A stretch of 64,000 nt of DNA from Cichorium intybus (taxonomy: Eukaryota > Streptophyta > Magnoliopsida > Asterales > Asteraceae): positions 79,863,857 through 79,927,856 of the forward strand of contig CM042017.1 of assembly GCA_023525715.1 (NCBI GenBank), given 5' to 3'. Positions 1 to 10,477 of the stretch are shown here, piece by piece (position 1 is the first letter of the stretch; every line of letters begins with the position of its first letter). Position numbers and translations under genes: made by a program. The notes beneath the pieces were generated by a model. It worked only from the letters and a program-made list of their open reading frames with translations. It made no database searches and was not told where the DNA came from.

Positions 1-582
1 GAAAAGACGAAAATACCCTTAATTCCAGACTTAGAGAAATTTCCAGCTTTTTCTCTTTATTTTTCTTCAACTTTACAAGGGCATAACTTCTTCATACGAA
101 ATCAAACTTTGTAAACTTTATACCTTTAGAAAGGTGGGAATGAGCTCTACAACTTTCCCCTACTGACTTTCGTCTGAATATTAATAGATTTTCTGTTATT
201 AACCCTCAAAAACGACTCCTTGGTTATTTTTGTCACTTTTGAGCCATTTTAAAACCTTCATAACTCCTTCGTTACAACTCCAAATGGCCCAATTATTTTT
301 CCTATATTTTTGTCATCTCGAATACTACCAAAGTCACCTTGATGACCCTTTCCTAATTCCCTTCAGATTTTAAGATTTTAATTTTCAAAGATAACTAAAT
401 AAAATTTTCACTTTAGGTCCTTTATGCGATTTCATTTCTACTCGGGTTCATATGTTATCATTATTTTACTAAAGTTACTTTCTTATTACTATAAAGTAAT
501 TATGATACTTTTATGCACATATAAAATATTAGATTTATCGAAAGCTAAGTTCATGAAACATAAGAAAATTTTAGTTGTCACA
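1..582 (-). repeat. 3' LTR (partial) of gypsy element A
   Basis: The right edge reads TGTCACA on the plus strand, so the LTR starts TGTGACAAC on the element strand. It lies directly beside a purine tract at the end of the integrase/chromodomain frame. The sequence is AT-rich and has no coding potential beyond chance frames. The other end of the LTR lies left of the window. Confidence 0.65.
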
Positions 583-586
583 ATTA

Positions 587-598
587 CCTTCCCCTTAA
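587..598 (-). other. polypurine tract of element A
   Basis: On the minus strand this reads TAAGGGGAAGG, four to five bases before the LTR start at 582. It is the expected plus-strand primer for reverse transcription and fixes the LTR edge. Confidence 0.6.
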
Positions 599-2615
599 GC
601 AGATTCCGTCCTCGGATTCAAATTGTAGTCCACAAGATTGGGGTATCTCCTCATCATTTCGTCTTTTGTTTCCCAAGTAAGATTGGCACCAAGGGAATGC
701 CTCCATTTGACTAAGACTAAGTCAATTTCCTTATTCCTTAACTTCTTAGTCTTGAGTTCCAAAATAGCTTCGGGTTCTTCTACCAATATCTTGTTATCAT
801 CAACCTTCAATTCCTTCCAAGGAATTGTAAATTCCCCTTCCCAAAGTACTTCTTCAAGTAACTCACGTGAAAAGTGTCATGAATACCTTGAAACTCTTGT
901 GGTAGCTCCAATTTTAAAAGGACCAAATATCTTGGACTCAACTTGCCCTTCTTACCAAACCTCATCACCCCTTTCCAGGGTGAAACTTTCAGCATCACCA
1001 AATCTCCTACATTCAAGTCATAAGGTCTTTGCTTTAAGCTCGCGTAGCTTCTTTGTCGATCCTGGGCCGCTTTCATATTTGCTTGTATGACCTTGATCTT
1101 TTCATTAGTGACAGCAACAATGTCGGGACCTGTAAGCTTATTCTCTCCGGCTTCAAGCCAACAAAGGGGAGTTCTACACTTCCTTCTATACAACGCCTCA
1201 AAAGGTGGCATTCCAATGCTTGAGTGATGGATATTATTGTATGAGAATTCAACTAAGGGTAGATGATCATCCCATCTTCCACCAAAATCAATCACGCAAG
1301 CACGAAGCATGTCTTCCAATGTTTGGATAGTTCTTTCGCTTTGACCATCAGTTTAGGGGTGATAAGCTGTACTTAGGTGTAGTTTTGACCCTAATGCTTC
1401 TTGCAGTGCCTGCCAAAACCTTGTGGTGAACCTAGTATCTCGATCTGACACTATAGTCAATGGTGCCCCATGAAGTCTCACCACTTCATCCACATAGATC
1501 TTAGCAAGCTCTTTTAGGGGAGTAGTCTCCTTAATAGCCAAGAAGAGTGCACTTTTGGTTAATCTGTCAACAATGACCCATATGGCATTATGTCCCTTGC
1601 TTGTTCTTGGCAATCCCATAACAAAGTCCATAGTAACATCATCCCATTTCCCAGCTGGGATCTGAAGTGATTGTATCTTTCTGTATGGTACTTGGTGCTC
1701 CGCCTTGACTTGAGCACAAGTGGAACATTTGGGGATGTACTTCACTATTCTTGGTTTCATTCCAGGCCACCAAAATTGTCTTCTTAAGTCCCGATACATC
1801 TCAGTTCCTCCTGGATGGATGGAATACTTGGATTTGTGAGAATCGTCCAAGACTACCTTCCGTATTCCACCATGCTTAGGGACCCAAATTCGCCCCTTGT
1901 ACGTTTTCAACCCTTGAGTGTTTGATTCAAATTCCATCTTCTTTCCAAGCTTTTCCTTCTTAACATTTTCTTCCTTCATGGCATCATTTTTCGCTTCTTT
2001 AATTCTTTGAATTAAACTTGAAACCACTTCAATTCTCATGGATCTTCCTTTCACTGTTCTTTCACAGACCTTTCGACTTAAGGCATCGGCCACCACATTA
2101 GCCTTCCCTTCGTGGTAAATAATTTCGCAATCGTAATCGTTAATGAGCTCTATCCACCGGCTTTGCCTCATATTCAACTCTTTTTGGGTGAAAATGTATT
2201 GAAGACTCTTATGGTTCGTATACAACTTGCATTTGGTCCCGTAAAGATAGTGTCTCCAAATTTTGAGAGCAAAAACAATTGCTGCCAACTCCAAGTCATG
2301 AGTGGTGTAACGGGTTTCGGCATCTTTCAATTGTCTTGAAGCGTAAGCGATGACTTTGCCTCGTTGCATAAGTACACAACCAAGGCCTTTAGTGGATGCA
2401 TCGGTATAAACTATAAAATCATACATGCCTTCAGGTAGAGACAACACAGGAGCTTCACATAGCTTCTTCTTTAATGTCTCAAAGGCTTCCTGTTGCTTCT
2501 TATCCCATACAAACTTCACCTCTTTCCTCGTTAGTTGAGTTAACGGTACAACTATTTTGGAGAAATCTTGAATAAATCGCCGATAATAACCGGCTAACCC
2601 AAGGAAGCTCCTCAC
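595..2615 (-). pseudogene. element A pol, C-terminal part: RNase H, integrase, chromodomain (broken)
   Basis: Minus-strand frames at 1353-2615, 807-1319 and 595-810 follow one another. From the N-terminal side: an RT/RNase H junction with GLAGYYRRF, RNase H with the YTDAS box and VADALSRK, an integrase zinc domain (H, H, then CSTC), and the integrase core with TMDF, SDRD and STAYHP. A stop codon (CAA to TAA) interrupts the core just after STAYHP near 1353; the frame then resumes in the tail that leads to a chromodomain-like end (LVKWRHSLGANLTWE). A one-base frameshift near 850 separates the last piece. The frame also stops with TAG at 2640-2642. The enzymes would integrate and degrade RNA in an active relative; here they cannot be made whole. 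Confidence 0.85.
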
Positions 2616-2639
2616 TTCAGTGGGAGTTTTTGGTGGCTC

Positions 2640-4085
2640 CTATTTCATAACTGCCTCGACCTTGGATGGGTCGACCTTGATCCCTTCGATTGAAATAACA
2701 TGGCCCAAGAATTGAACTTCTCGCAACCAGAAATCGCACTTAGAAAACTTTGCGTACAATTGCTCTTCTTTCAAGGTTTGCAAAACTTCTTGTAGATGGG
2801 TCGCGTGCTCCTTCTCACTTTTAGAGTAAACCAATATATCGTCGATGAAAACAATAACGAATTTATCGAGGAAAGGTCTACAGACCCTATTCATAAGGTC
2901 CATGAAAACAGCCGGAGCATTCGTGAGACCAAATGGCATCACTAGGAATTCGTAGTGACCATAACGGGTTCGAAAAGCGGTTTTGCAAACATCGTCGTCT
3001 TTTACCCGCACTTGATGATAACCAGAACGAAGATCAATCTTGGAGAAATAATTAGCTCCTTGGAGCTGATCAAACAAATCATCATTCCGCGGCAAAGGGT
3101 AACGGTTTTTGATGGTCACCGTGTTGAGTTCCCGATAGTCAATGCACATGCGCATAGACCCATCTTTCTTCTTGACAAACAATACAGTGGCACCCCACGG
3201 AGAAGAACTTGGACGAATAAAACCCTTATCAAGGAGTTCTTGCAATTGAGACATAAGTTCTCTCATTTCTGTGGGGGCAAGACGGTATGGTGCACGAGCG
3301 ATGGGGGTCACTCCAGGAGTAAGATCAATTTGAAACTCGACTTGCCGGACAGGTGGCAAGCTGGGCAGCTCATCCGGGAATACTTCAGGGAAATCTCTAA
3401 CAATTTTTACGTCTTGTAATTTATGCTTTTCTTTCTTCCCGTCGAGCACATACACGATAAATGACTCGCATCCTTTATAGATACACTTTCGAGCCTTAAT
3501 AGCAGAAATGATACTTTTCATATTGTCGCGTCGCTCGCCATACACATACATTTTGTTACCGTCGGGGGATTTAATCGACACCATTCGTTTTCCACACATA
3601 ATTTTGGCTTCATGAGCACCAAGCCAATCCATCCCTATGACTACATCAAATCCTTTGACCCCAATTGGCAATAAGTTAGCCATAAGGATCCTCCCATTAA
3701 TTTCAATAGGACTATTTTCATACACGTGTCTCACTGTTACCAATTCTACATTTGCTATCTCTATGACACATGCATCATTTAAGGGCTTAAGTGGCACGCT
3801 AAGGCGTTTACGAAATTCATGTGATACAAAAGAGAAATTTGCACCCGAATCGAAAAGAACATAAGCAGGTAATGAATTCACAAGTAAAGTACCTGAAACC
3901 ACATCGTGAGTTTCTTTAGCTTCCTTGCGGGTCATTTGGAATGCCCGTCCCTTTACTTTTGTTGGTTCCGTCTTCTTGTTGCTGGCAGTGGAGACCAAAG
4001 TCTCATTTCCTTTCTTCGGGTATTGAGAACTATAGTGGCCCTTTTCATGACAAGAGAAACATTCAATCTCCCGTGCATCCTTCAA
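2640..4085 (-). pseudogene. element A zinc knuckle, protease and reverse transcriptase
   Basis: A 481-residue open frame on the minus strand. It starts at a second zinc knuckle, CFSCHEKGHYSSQY, whose last Cys is Tyr. A retropepsin follows with LFDSGAN, then the reverse transcriptase: KKKDGSMRMCIDYREL, KIDLRSGYHQ, MPFGLTNAP and the catalytic VFIDD (the two Asp codons are at 2838-2843), ending at FLGHV. Active-site residues are intact. The frame ends at a TAG where Trp is expected, just before the RNase H part. The family normally makes one Gag-Pol polyprotein, so this is a segment of a broken gene rather than a separate protein. Confidence 0.88.
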
Positions 4086-4643
4086 CTTACAATCCCTAGC
4101 TTTGTGGCCAGATTGACCACATCTGAAACAATTTCCAGTTTCTTCTTACATTCACCACCATGTCGTTTCCCACATTTTTTGAACTCTTTCGCTTCTTCTC
4201 TCTTTGAAGACCCTGAAGTAAAACGACTCTTTTTGCTAGATCCCGAAGGACCCGATTGCTTTCTCTTCTCCCCGAAGGCCTGACGTTCTTTAGCCATTTT
4301 CTCTAGCATACTCTCTACCCTAGCAGCAGCCTCAATGGCCTCATCAAGAGTAGTGGCCTTCCCGACCTCCAAAGCATAATTACTCGGTAACCCATTTGCA
4401 TAACGTTTAATTCTCCGTGATTCAGTTGGGAGGGTGTCTTCCAAGAAAGGAAGCATGTCACAGAACTTTTTCGTGTATTCATCTACCGTCTGTTTATCCT
4501 TGCTAAGGGCAAAGAATTCATCTACTAACTTCTCTCGATGCCTAGCTGAACAGAATTTTCCCCTTAGGCGCTTGGTGAATTCCTCCCAAGTAAAGGAGGA
4601 AACCACTTCGCTCCTAAGAGTTCGGTCAAGAGTACTCCACCAT
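4082..4643 (-). pseudogene. element A gag, C-terminal half (cut by element B)
   Basis: Minus-strand frame. From the insertion edge the translation reads TWWSTLDRTLRSEVVSSFTW and then EEFTKRL, the centre of a retrotransposon gag domain, followed by a basic linker and a first zinc knuckle. Near 4135 a one-base shift splits the frame: in the neighbouring frame the perfect knuckle CFRCGQSGHKARDC continues into the downstream frame. The matching N-terminal half lies at 22831-23337. If the 18 kb insertion is removed with one copy of GTAAG, the two halves join in frame as KANAL then TWWSTL. Confidence 0.85.
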
Positions 4644-4648
4644 GTAAG
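4644..4648. repeat. target site duplication GTAAG, left copy (element B)
   Basis: GTAAG directly precedes the LTR start at 4649 and is repeated at 22826-22830 directly after the end of the split 3' LTR. Five bases is the normal duplication for LTR retrotransposons. Confidence 0.9.
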
Positions 4649-4997
4649 TGTTAGATTAGGTGTCTAAGCCATGACTAATAATTAGTATTTACTTAATTAA
4701 TAGTATCTTAGTCCATTTGGGTTGCCCTCATAGCTGGAGGTTTGGTAGAAAGTTCAGTAGAGAGAAAGATTGATTTATTGTGTGATTAATAAATCAATAG
4801 AAATTAAATAAATGGTTTATTAATATGTTAAAGTGATAATATATTAATTAGAAACTATATTAATTAATTAGAAATTAATCTGGAATTATTTGGGTTTAAT
4901 TTGGTGATTAATTTAATTAATTAAAGGTGCAGGGACTAAAACTGTAATTATTCAATAGTTGAGTAAGTGGCAGTTTGAGTGAGTGTAGTGACCATTG

Positions 4998-4998
<1 letters not shown>

Positions 4999-5075
<77 letters not shown>

Positions 5076-5092
5076 AAATATATAGATTTCGA

Positions 5093-5184
<92 letters not shown>
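4999..5184. repeat. (TA)n microsatellite inside LTR of B
   Basis: Almost pure TA dinucleotides, broken once by a short sequence (GGAAATATAGATTTCGATC) near 5075-5093. The 3' LTR copy at about 11950-12052 has only the right-hand tract, so the length is unstable and may also be affected by assembly. Confidence 0.95.
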
Positions 5185-5191
<7 letters not shown>

Positions 5192-5287
5192 GATAATTAT
5201 AGTTTGAATAATTAAGATAAAGGTTTATCTTGTTTTGAATTTAAAAAGGCTTATCTCTTAAGGCTTATCTGGTCATCTGCTGGAGGC

Positions 5288-5295
5288 TATAAATA
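5288..5295 (+). promoter_or_regulatory. LTR TATA box (element B)
   Basis: TATAAATA in the context GGCTATAAATAGGGAGCC. The same box occurs in the 3' LTR at 12153-12160. It is the likely core promoter for the genomic transcript. Confidence 0.7.
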
Positions 5296-5580
5296 GGGAG
5301 CCTCATAACCCTCATAACCTGCGATTTTTACCCTCATTCTCTCTAGAAATTTCGTTCTCCCTCCTCTAGCCTGGGTGTGACTTCATTTGAGGCAGGACAC
5401 TTGTGCTGCTTTGCTTCCAAGAAATCTTAAAAGGTTAGTTTTTCTGATTTTATTCTTTTAGTTATTTTTCTTATGCCTTTAGGAATTAGTTATATGTTCA
5501 ATTAGAATAAAACATAGATCATTATAGGTTGCATGTGAACTTAGGGTTTTTAGTTCATAGATTTGCATAAAACCCTTCAG

Positions 5581-5593
5581 TGGTATTAGAGCT
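5581..5593 (+). other. primer-binding site of element B (initiator Met tRNA)
   Basis: TGGTATTAGAGCT, one base after the LTR end. It differs by one base from TGGTATCAGAGC, the usual plant complement of the initiator tRNA-Met 3' end. C has the unaltered form. Confidence 0.85.
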
Positions 5594-5681
5594 TTTGTTT
5601 GTTTTCTTGTTGAATAGCTGTAATTGTTTTCCTAAAAATTAGGGTTTATAGCTTCTAAACCCTAATAGGGCTGAAATCGAT

Positions 5682-5715
5682 GAAGGGCTAGGGTTTTGAA
5701 AACCCTAGCCCCTTC
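5682..5715 (+). other. strong leader hairpin, candidate dimerisation or packaging element (B)
   Basis: Arms GGGCTAGGGTTTT (5685-5697) and AAAACCCTAGCCC (5699-5711) are perfect complements around a single G, with GAA/TTC extending the stem past one bulged C. It lies about 100 bases downstream of the primer site. Element C has a matching but different hairpin at 21892-21926, at the same distance from its own primer site. The function is inferred from position only. Confidence 0.6.
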
Positions 5716-6464
5716 CCCCTATAGTTGGCGATTTTGTTGGTAAGTTTTAGAAGGTATTCTATTTTTGGTAACTTTGTTTATTTAAATGGATAAACCTTAA
5801 ACCCTTTATCCTTAAAATCGAAAATTAGAGGGATAATGATAAGTTTAAATTAATTTGATTATTTTGTGATACCTATCTTAAATTAATTAATTTAATTAAT
5901 TGTTTAATTAAAAGATAATTAAAAGGATTTAATTTAATTTAATTTAAAGGTTTAAATTTTCGAAAAATTAAAAGATAAATCCAGGAATATTTTAAAAGTC
6001 TAAAATATCTAAATTTAATTAATTGTTTAATTAAAAGATAAATTAAAGGTTTAATTTAATTTTAGATTTAATAGTTTAAATCGACAATAAATTAAAAGAT
6101 AAACCACAAACAATTTTTTAAAGGTTTAAAAAATCACATCTTATATATATTATAATTAGGAAGTTATTATTATATGTATAAGATTTAATGGTTAATCAAA
6201 TCAATAGTAGGCCTCGTTCACGAAGCTGATCTATAAAGTGGGTATAAGGAGACTGCCTATAAAATAGCAGTCTAATGGGTGTCCACTCTCACCCACCGCT
6301 CGCCTGATCAGTGGAGGGTCGTTAGCCGAACGGGTTTGATAGGACCAACTTAATCTCATTAAAAGTATAATGTTATTAATGAAAGTACTAGAACATCTTT
6401 ACAAAAATCCCAAATCTAATTACTTTAGGAAAAATGTGAATAGATGCTAACCCATGGAATTGCA

Positions 6465-6542
6465 CATTACACTTTATGAAACATTAGTGGAGCGTGTGTG
6501 GTTTACCGGCACACTAATAGGGGTTCATAAAGAGTGGTAATG
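6465..6542 (+). other. type-A covarying hairpin A1 (element B leader)
   Basis: A 78-base hairpin. The stems are CATTAC/GTAATG, CTTTATGAA/TTCATAAAG and ATTAGTG/CACTAAT. They surround a 22-base core at 6490-6511 that starts GAGCGTGTGTGG and ends ACCGGCA. The equivalent in element C (21177-21254) is also 78 bases and has different stem bases but keeps nearly all pairs. The core can itself fold as TGTGG/CCGGCA around a four-base loop. Confidence 0.7.
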
Positions 6543-6546
6543 GGTT

Positions 6547-6623
6547 TCTCATGATTTATCATTGTTGATGGAGCGCGTGTGGTTAACCGGCACATCAATT
6601 AGAGATGATAAATGACATTGAGA
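6547..6623 (+). other. type-A covarying hairpin A2 (element B leader)
   Basis: Starts five bases after A1. The stems are TCTCA/TGAGA, TTTATCAT/ATGATAAA and GTTGATG/CATCAAT, around a core at 6571-6592 starting GAGCGCGTGTGG and ending ACCGGCA. The counterpart in C is 21097-21172, with stems TCTCGA/TCGAGA, TTGTCAT/ATGGCAA and ATTAACG/CGTTAAT read on the element strand. Confidence 0.7.
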
Positions 6624-6657
6624 GTACCAAGCTAATTTGCATGGTTATTCACATCCA

Positions 6658-6688
6658 GTTTGTGATCCTCGGCATCCCAGTCACAAAC
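6658..6688 (+). other. type-B hairpin B1 (element B leader)
   Basis: Arms GTTTGTGA and TCACAAAC enclose a 15-base loop containing CGGCATCCC. The same hairpin is present in C at 21032-21062. Confidence 0.6.
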
Positions 6689-6800
6689 AGTGGAGCACAT
6701 CCGAGATTAAACATGCCATTAAAAAGTTCAATGAATCTCAACAGTTCTAGGAATTTCATAGGATGAAATTGATAAATGTTTATCTACCTTAATGACCAAT

Positions 6801-6833
6801 ATGTTGTGATTACGGCATCCCTCTTCACACCAT
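6801..6833 (+). other. type-B hairpin B2 (element B leader)
   Basis: Arms ATG, T, TGTGA and TCACA, C, CAT enclose a 15-base loop that again contains CGGCATCCC. The counterpart in C is 20886-20918. B1 and B2 share the loop motif and loop length but not the full stem. Confidence 0.55.
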
Positions 6834-6928
6834 AGTTGGGGTATTTTGGATCCTAGCCTTATTAAATAACATATTGGGTAATTATTTAAAAGGATCAATT
6901 AAACTAATAAATTTTGTTTATTTTATAG

Positions 6929-7670
6929 ATGTCAAGTGTCAATTCTCCTCCTTTACCCATTTCTGAAAGCTTCAGAATGCACCTGCTACATATGGTAAGG
7001 CTGACTGGCCTTAACTATATGGTATGGCTTCATAAATAGAGAATAGTTCTCTGTTTTGCTGGCAAGCCATATTTGACTGAGTGTCCGCTCCCCAAAGCAT
7101 GACATCACACAGTAGCTTGTGATGAGCATGACTCCTTGATTGTTAAGTCAAGGAGAGTTCGTTGCCTAATACTATTGATCATTGACCCCGAGTTCCGCAG
7201 GAATTTAGAATTCCTGGGGTTAGATAAGTTAACACAGCTAATTGTGGAAAAGTTCCATGAACTGGTTGAGAAAGGACGAGCTAAGATCTTCAAAGAGTTT
7301 GAAGTGTGCAGGAAGTAGCATCAGTTCATATGTTCTCAAGACTGAGAGACACATAGGTGAACTGTATTAATTTGGTCCCCTTTTGATCGGGAGTTAAAGC
7401 ATTAGCTCGACTAGCTGATCCGTTCATCCTGATGTACAGGTCGGGAAACCAGATAAAATAATCGTGGATATGCATTCAATGTTGACTCTGTATGAGTCGT
7501 TCATAGAGAAGCATAGTTCCATTGATTCAGCTGCTTCGGGATAGAGTCCAGTAATAGGACACATCAAGAAATGATCCAGATCGTCTAGACCGGTTCCTCG
7601 ATGTTTCAAACTGGGAATCAACAGGGTGGGACACAGTCATGGAAAGATTGGAAAATGTTCCGAAGCCGAA
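6929..7670 (+). pseudogene. degenerate Copia-type gag of element B
   Basis: Starts ATG TCA AGT, about 96 bases after hairpin B2. The first residues include NSPPLPISESFRMHLLHMVR then LTGLNY, which matches the gag start of the better-preserved copy in C. The frame soon meets a stop (HK*R). The longest open remnant is 7136-7318 (RCLILLIIDPEFRRNLEFLG). Deletions relative to C and several stops show that no full Gag can be made. It ends near a basic stretch around 7650. No pol follows. Confidence 0.6.
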
Positions 7671-8106
7671 CAGTTTGGCAACTCAGGAATTTATTAAAAC
7701 TCAGAACCCCTGATCCTTAATTCCTTGATATAGGATATGTTTCTCACATTTGCTCTGTATGCATGGACTCTGTAAGATGTGGGATGTTGTTGCATAGGAG
7801 CATATTCAGACTGGATCTGAAGCTCATGCAGTTTTAGTGTTTAGTTAGATATTGAAATCATGTTGTTAGCTTATTAGATGCGTATGACATTGTCTATCAT
7901 ATAATACATTGTTCAAGGATTTTGTTTTAATAAAATTGTCATTTTTTTCTTTTAACACATGTTGTTTGAAATATCCTTGAAATGTTGTGTGATTGTGTTG
8001 AATGCATGATTAGTAATAACTTGAATATTGATACATCCAAAGTGTTTGGATTTAGGAATTGTGTCCCTTATGATTGTTAAGACAAATGTTGTAAGAATCA
8101 ATTCAA

Positions 8107-8342
8107 CCAAAGGTCCAATAGGACAGGACTTTGGAATCCTTTTACTTAGAGTCTCATGATGAATTGAGTTCTTAATGTGTCAAGAAATGAATCACCCAAA
8201 GATCCAGTTGGACAGGACTTTGGAATCATTTGACTTAGAGTCAGATGATGATTAAGTTCTTTATTAAGCGCATATGGCAAGAAATAAATCACCCAAAGAT
8301 CCAGAGGATAGGATTTTGGAATCAGTTGACTTAGAGTCAACT
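8107..8342 (+). repeat. three imperfect ~95-base tandem repeats holding paired hairpins (element B)
   Basis: Each unit has hairpin C (CCAAAG and TCC facing GGA and CTTTGG) at 8107-8134, 8196-8223 and 8293-8319. In units 2 and 3 hairpin D follows: CATTTGACT/AGTCAGATG at 8227-8247 and AGTTGACT/AGTCAACT at 8324-8342. The array is also present in C around 19320-19570. The D arms differ between units but stay complementary apart from one mismatch in unit 2. Confidence 0.7.
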
Positions 8343-9456
8343 AAAGATTGCAAGTCTTGAACATAATTAACAAAGTCATAAGTTTACATAGATATGTAAA
8401 AGGCATTGAGATTAGGAGCGACGGACACATCAGTTGCTGTGTATTGCTCGAATCTTCAAACAAAACACAATTGTTTGTACTTCACGATATTTGTCATTTG
8501 ATATGACGAATATGGCTTCGCTTATCAGAATAAGCGATTGCATTGAAACCTTGAATAGTTCAAGGACTTCAAAGGAAGTACAAGACCCGCAGAACCTGAG
8601 TGACAACATAAACTGGGAAAATGTTTCACAGTTCATTCTCTTCCAAGAACATTAATAAGTTATAATGTGTCTTAGGGAAGATGATGGAGCATTGGTCGAA
8701 ACAGTTCGATACTCGATGTATGAGATACATTGTCAATTAGTTTCCAATAAATTGAATTCTAAACCAGTCAGACCATATTCCGACCACATTCTAGACTAAG
8801 TAGTCTTTGGAGACACTGCTGAAATGTGAAGCTGGGATTATCCCACTTGCACATAGAGAGTCCAGGGTCTTATAGTGTTCATCTGAACCTCATGACTAGC
8901 CTGAATATGATCAGCAATGTCGTTTCACTGGCTATCCCGCTGTACCTGTAAAAGAAGAGCTCTTTTAGAAAGAACTCATGTTCCAAGGAAACAGTGGGAG
9001 TTGGTACAGTCCTGAATGAGTTCAGGATTAGCCAAGTGAAAGAGCCTTTAGTCATCACTAGGCTTGGAGCAGAAATCAGATTTCTGTTTTTAATACTGAC
9101 ATAATCTTCTCTTGACCAGTAGTTTTGATCACCATCATAAGTAGTTATGATCGAGGTAACATACCATTTGGTGGTAAAACACTATAGTTGGTACGGATTA
9201 TCAATCCAACTACTTGGAAGCATTGGTGAGCCCGGTTGCTGCCAATTAAGAGAACCTTAGGACGAGATACAGTCCATATGACATTTTGATTGATTTTACA
9301 CCTGGTCTAAAAACCAGTGGGAGTAAATGAATCATCAAAAGAAAACAGCATGGACAGAAACGTACCTTCAGAACATCTGGTTGAGTGAGACGATACTCAG
9401 AGTCAAGTAATTGGCTCCGAGAGGAGCACTCTCAATAGAAGATGAAATCCGAAAGG

Positions 9457-9538
9457 ATACTGCATATTGTAAGTCGTTAGTGGAGCGCGTGTGGATCACC
9501 GGCACGCTAATGGGGGCTCACAAAGAATATGCCGGTAT
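9457..9538 (+). other. type-A hairpin A3 (element B)
   Basis: Stems ATAC/GTAT, GCATATT/AATATGC and TTAGTG/CGCTAA surround a core at 9483-9504 (GAGCGCGTGTGG then ATC then ACCGGCA). The counterpart in C is 15209-15286, where the inner stem has two mismatches. Confidence 0.55.
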
Positions 9539-9790
9539 AAAGGTACATGGGACCGGGATTTCCCCACAGGCATCTCGCAAGAAAGGATATTCAGATTCTT
9601 GAAATATGCCAAAGGATTGGATTTTGAGAATGTGCTGAAAGATTTCCATTAAGATGTCAGAAAGGGTTTGGATTCACAAAATGTGCCAAAAGTTCTAGAT
9701 TCTGTGAATAGTCTATAACCATGTCAAAGCCAGTGGGAGTCGCCGTTATCTACAATCTCCATACGTGGGATACATACTGTTTCTAGGAAA

Positions 9791-9835
9791 CGTCTCTTTT
9801 CATTACAAAGTGTAATGACTTGGTGTTAAGAGACG
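9791..9835 (+). other. type-E hairpin (element B)
   Basis: Arms CGTCTCTT/AAGAGACG (outer) and CATTAC/GTAATG (inner) with loop AAAGT. In C (14912-14956) the outer arms are CGTCTATT/AATAGACG, a compensated double transversion. Confidence 0.6.
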
Positions 9836-10418
9836 GATCGCTATGAAAGCCTTAATAGAAATACGGCATACTCAGGTGGTTGCAAACGTCTATGAGATAG
9901 ATCCAGACTCTGCCAAAATGATCTTGATGAGATTCAAGATACATTGACCCAGGAAAATGGTTTTGTTATCATTGCAAAGTGTGATGACTTGGCATGAAAG
10001 AAATTAAGAAGGTGCAACGAATTCACAGTTATCTATTGGATAGATGAAATCGCCAGCATAGACCTAGCCAGCATGATCTTGATAAGATTCAAGATGCATG
10101 AGAAGAGTCTCTGAAAGGAAATAGTTTTTCGAAAATCATGACACAAGGATTATAAATAATCTTTGGATTCCGAAAGGGTTTGGAATAAGATTGGATCGGG
10201 TTCCACAAGTTTCTTGGATCGATCATAATGTCATGAACATGTCTTGATGACTTGATGCTTAGGGCATAGTAAGTTGGATTCAGGACATTGTCTGGCTGGG
10301 AATACTGGATGGATTGTTTGAACTCAAGTGAGAATTCATAGGGTTAATTTGAAAGATTTTCCAAAGTGGTAATTATTAACTTCAGGACATGATGTTAAAG
10401 GACTTCATGATTAAAGAA

Positions 10419-10477
10419 TCTCGTTGGTATTCTGATGGAGCGCGTGTGGTTCACCGGCACATCATAACACCTCGAAA
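10419..10477 (+). other. type-A hairpin A4 (element B)
   Basis: Inner stem TGATG/CATCA around a core at 10438-10459 (GAGCGCGTGTGG then TTC then ACCGGCA). The outer stem GGTATT/AACACC has one mismatch, and a further short stem TCTCG/CGAAA has another. The counterpart in C is 14264-14322, with inner stem CGATG/CGTCG. Confidence 0.5.

Larger units (their letters stand above)
4649..5579 (+). repeat. 5' LTR of element B
   Basis: 931 bases, starting TGTTAGATTAGG and ending CCCTTCA. It holds a long TA microsatellite (about 4999-5184), a TATA box TATAAATA at 5288-5295 and a transcribed part with CT-rich sequence. It is nearly the same as 11572-12428 except for the TA-tract length and scattered bases. 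The frames in the TA tract are artefacts. Confidence 0.92.

Noticed and set aside
4979..5215. Two overlapping Ile-Tyr repeat frames
   Set aside because: They are translations of the TA microsatellite in the LTR of B, not proteins.
5640..5711. AACCCTAA-like sequence resembling telomere repeats
   Set aside because: Only isolated partial units that form part of the leader hairpin and its surroundings; no tandem telomere array.
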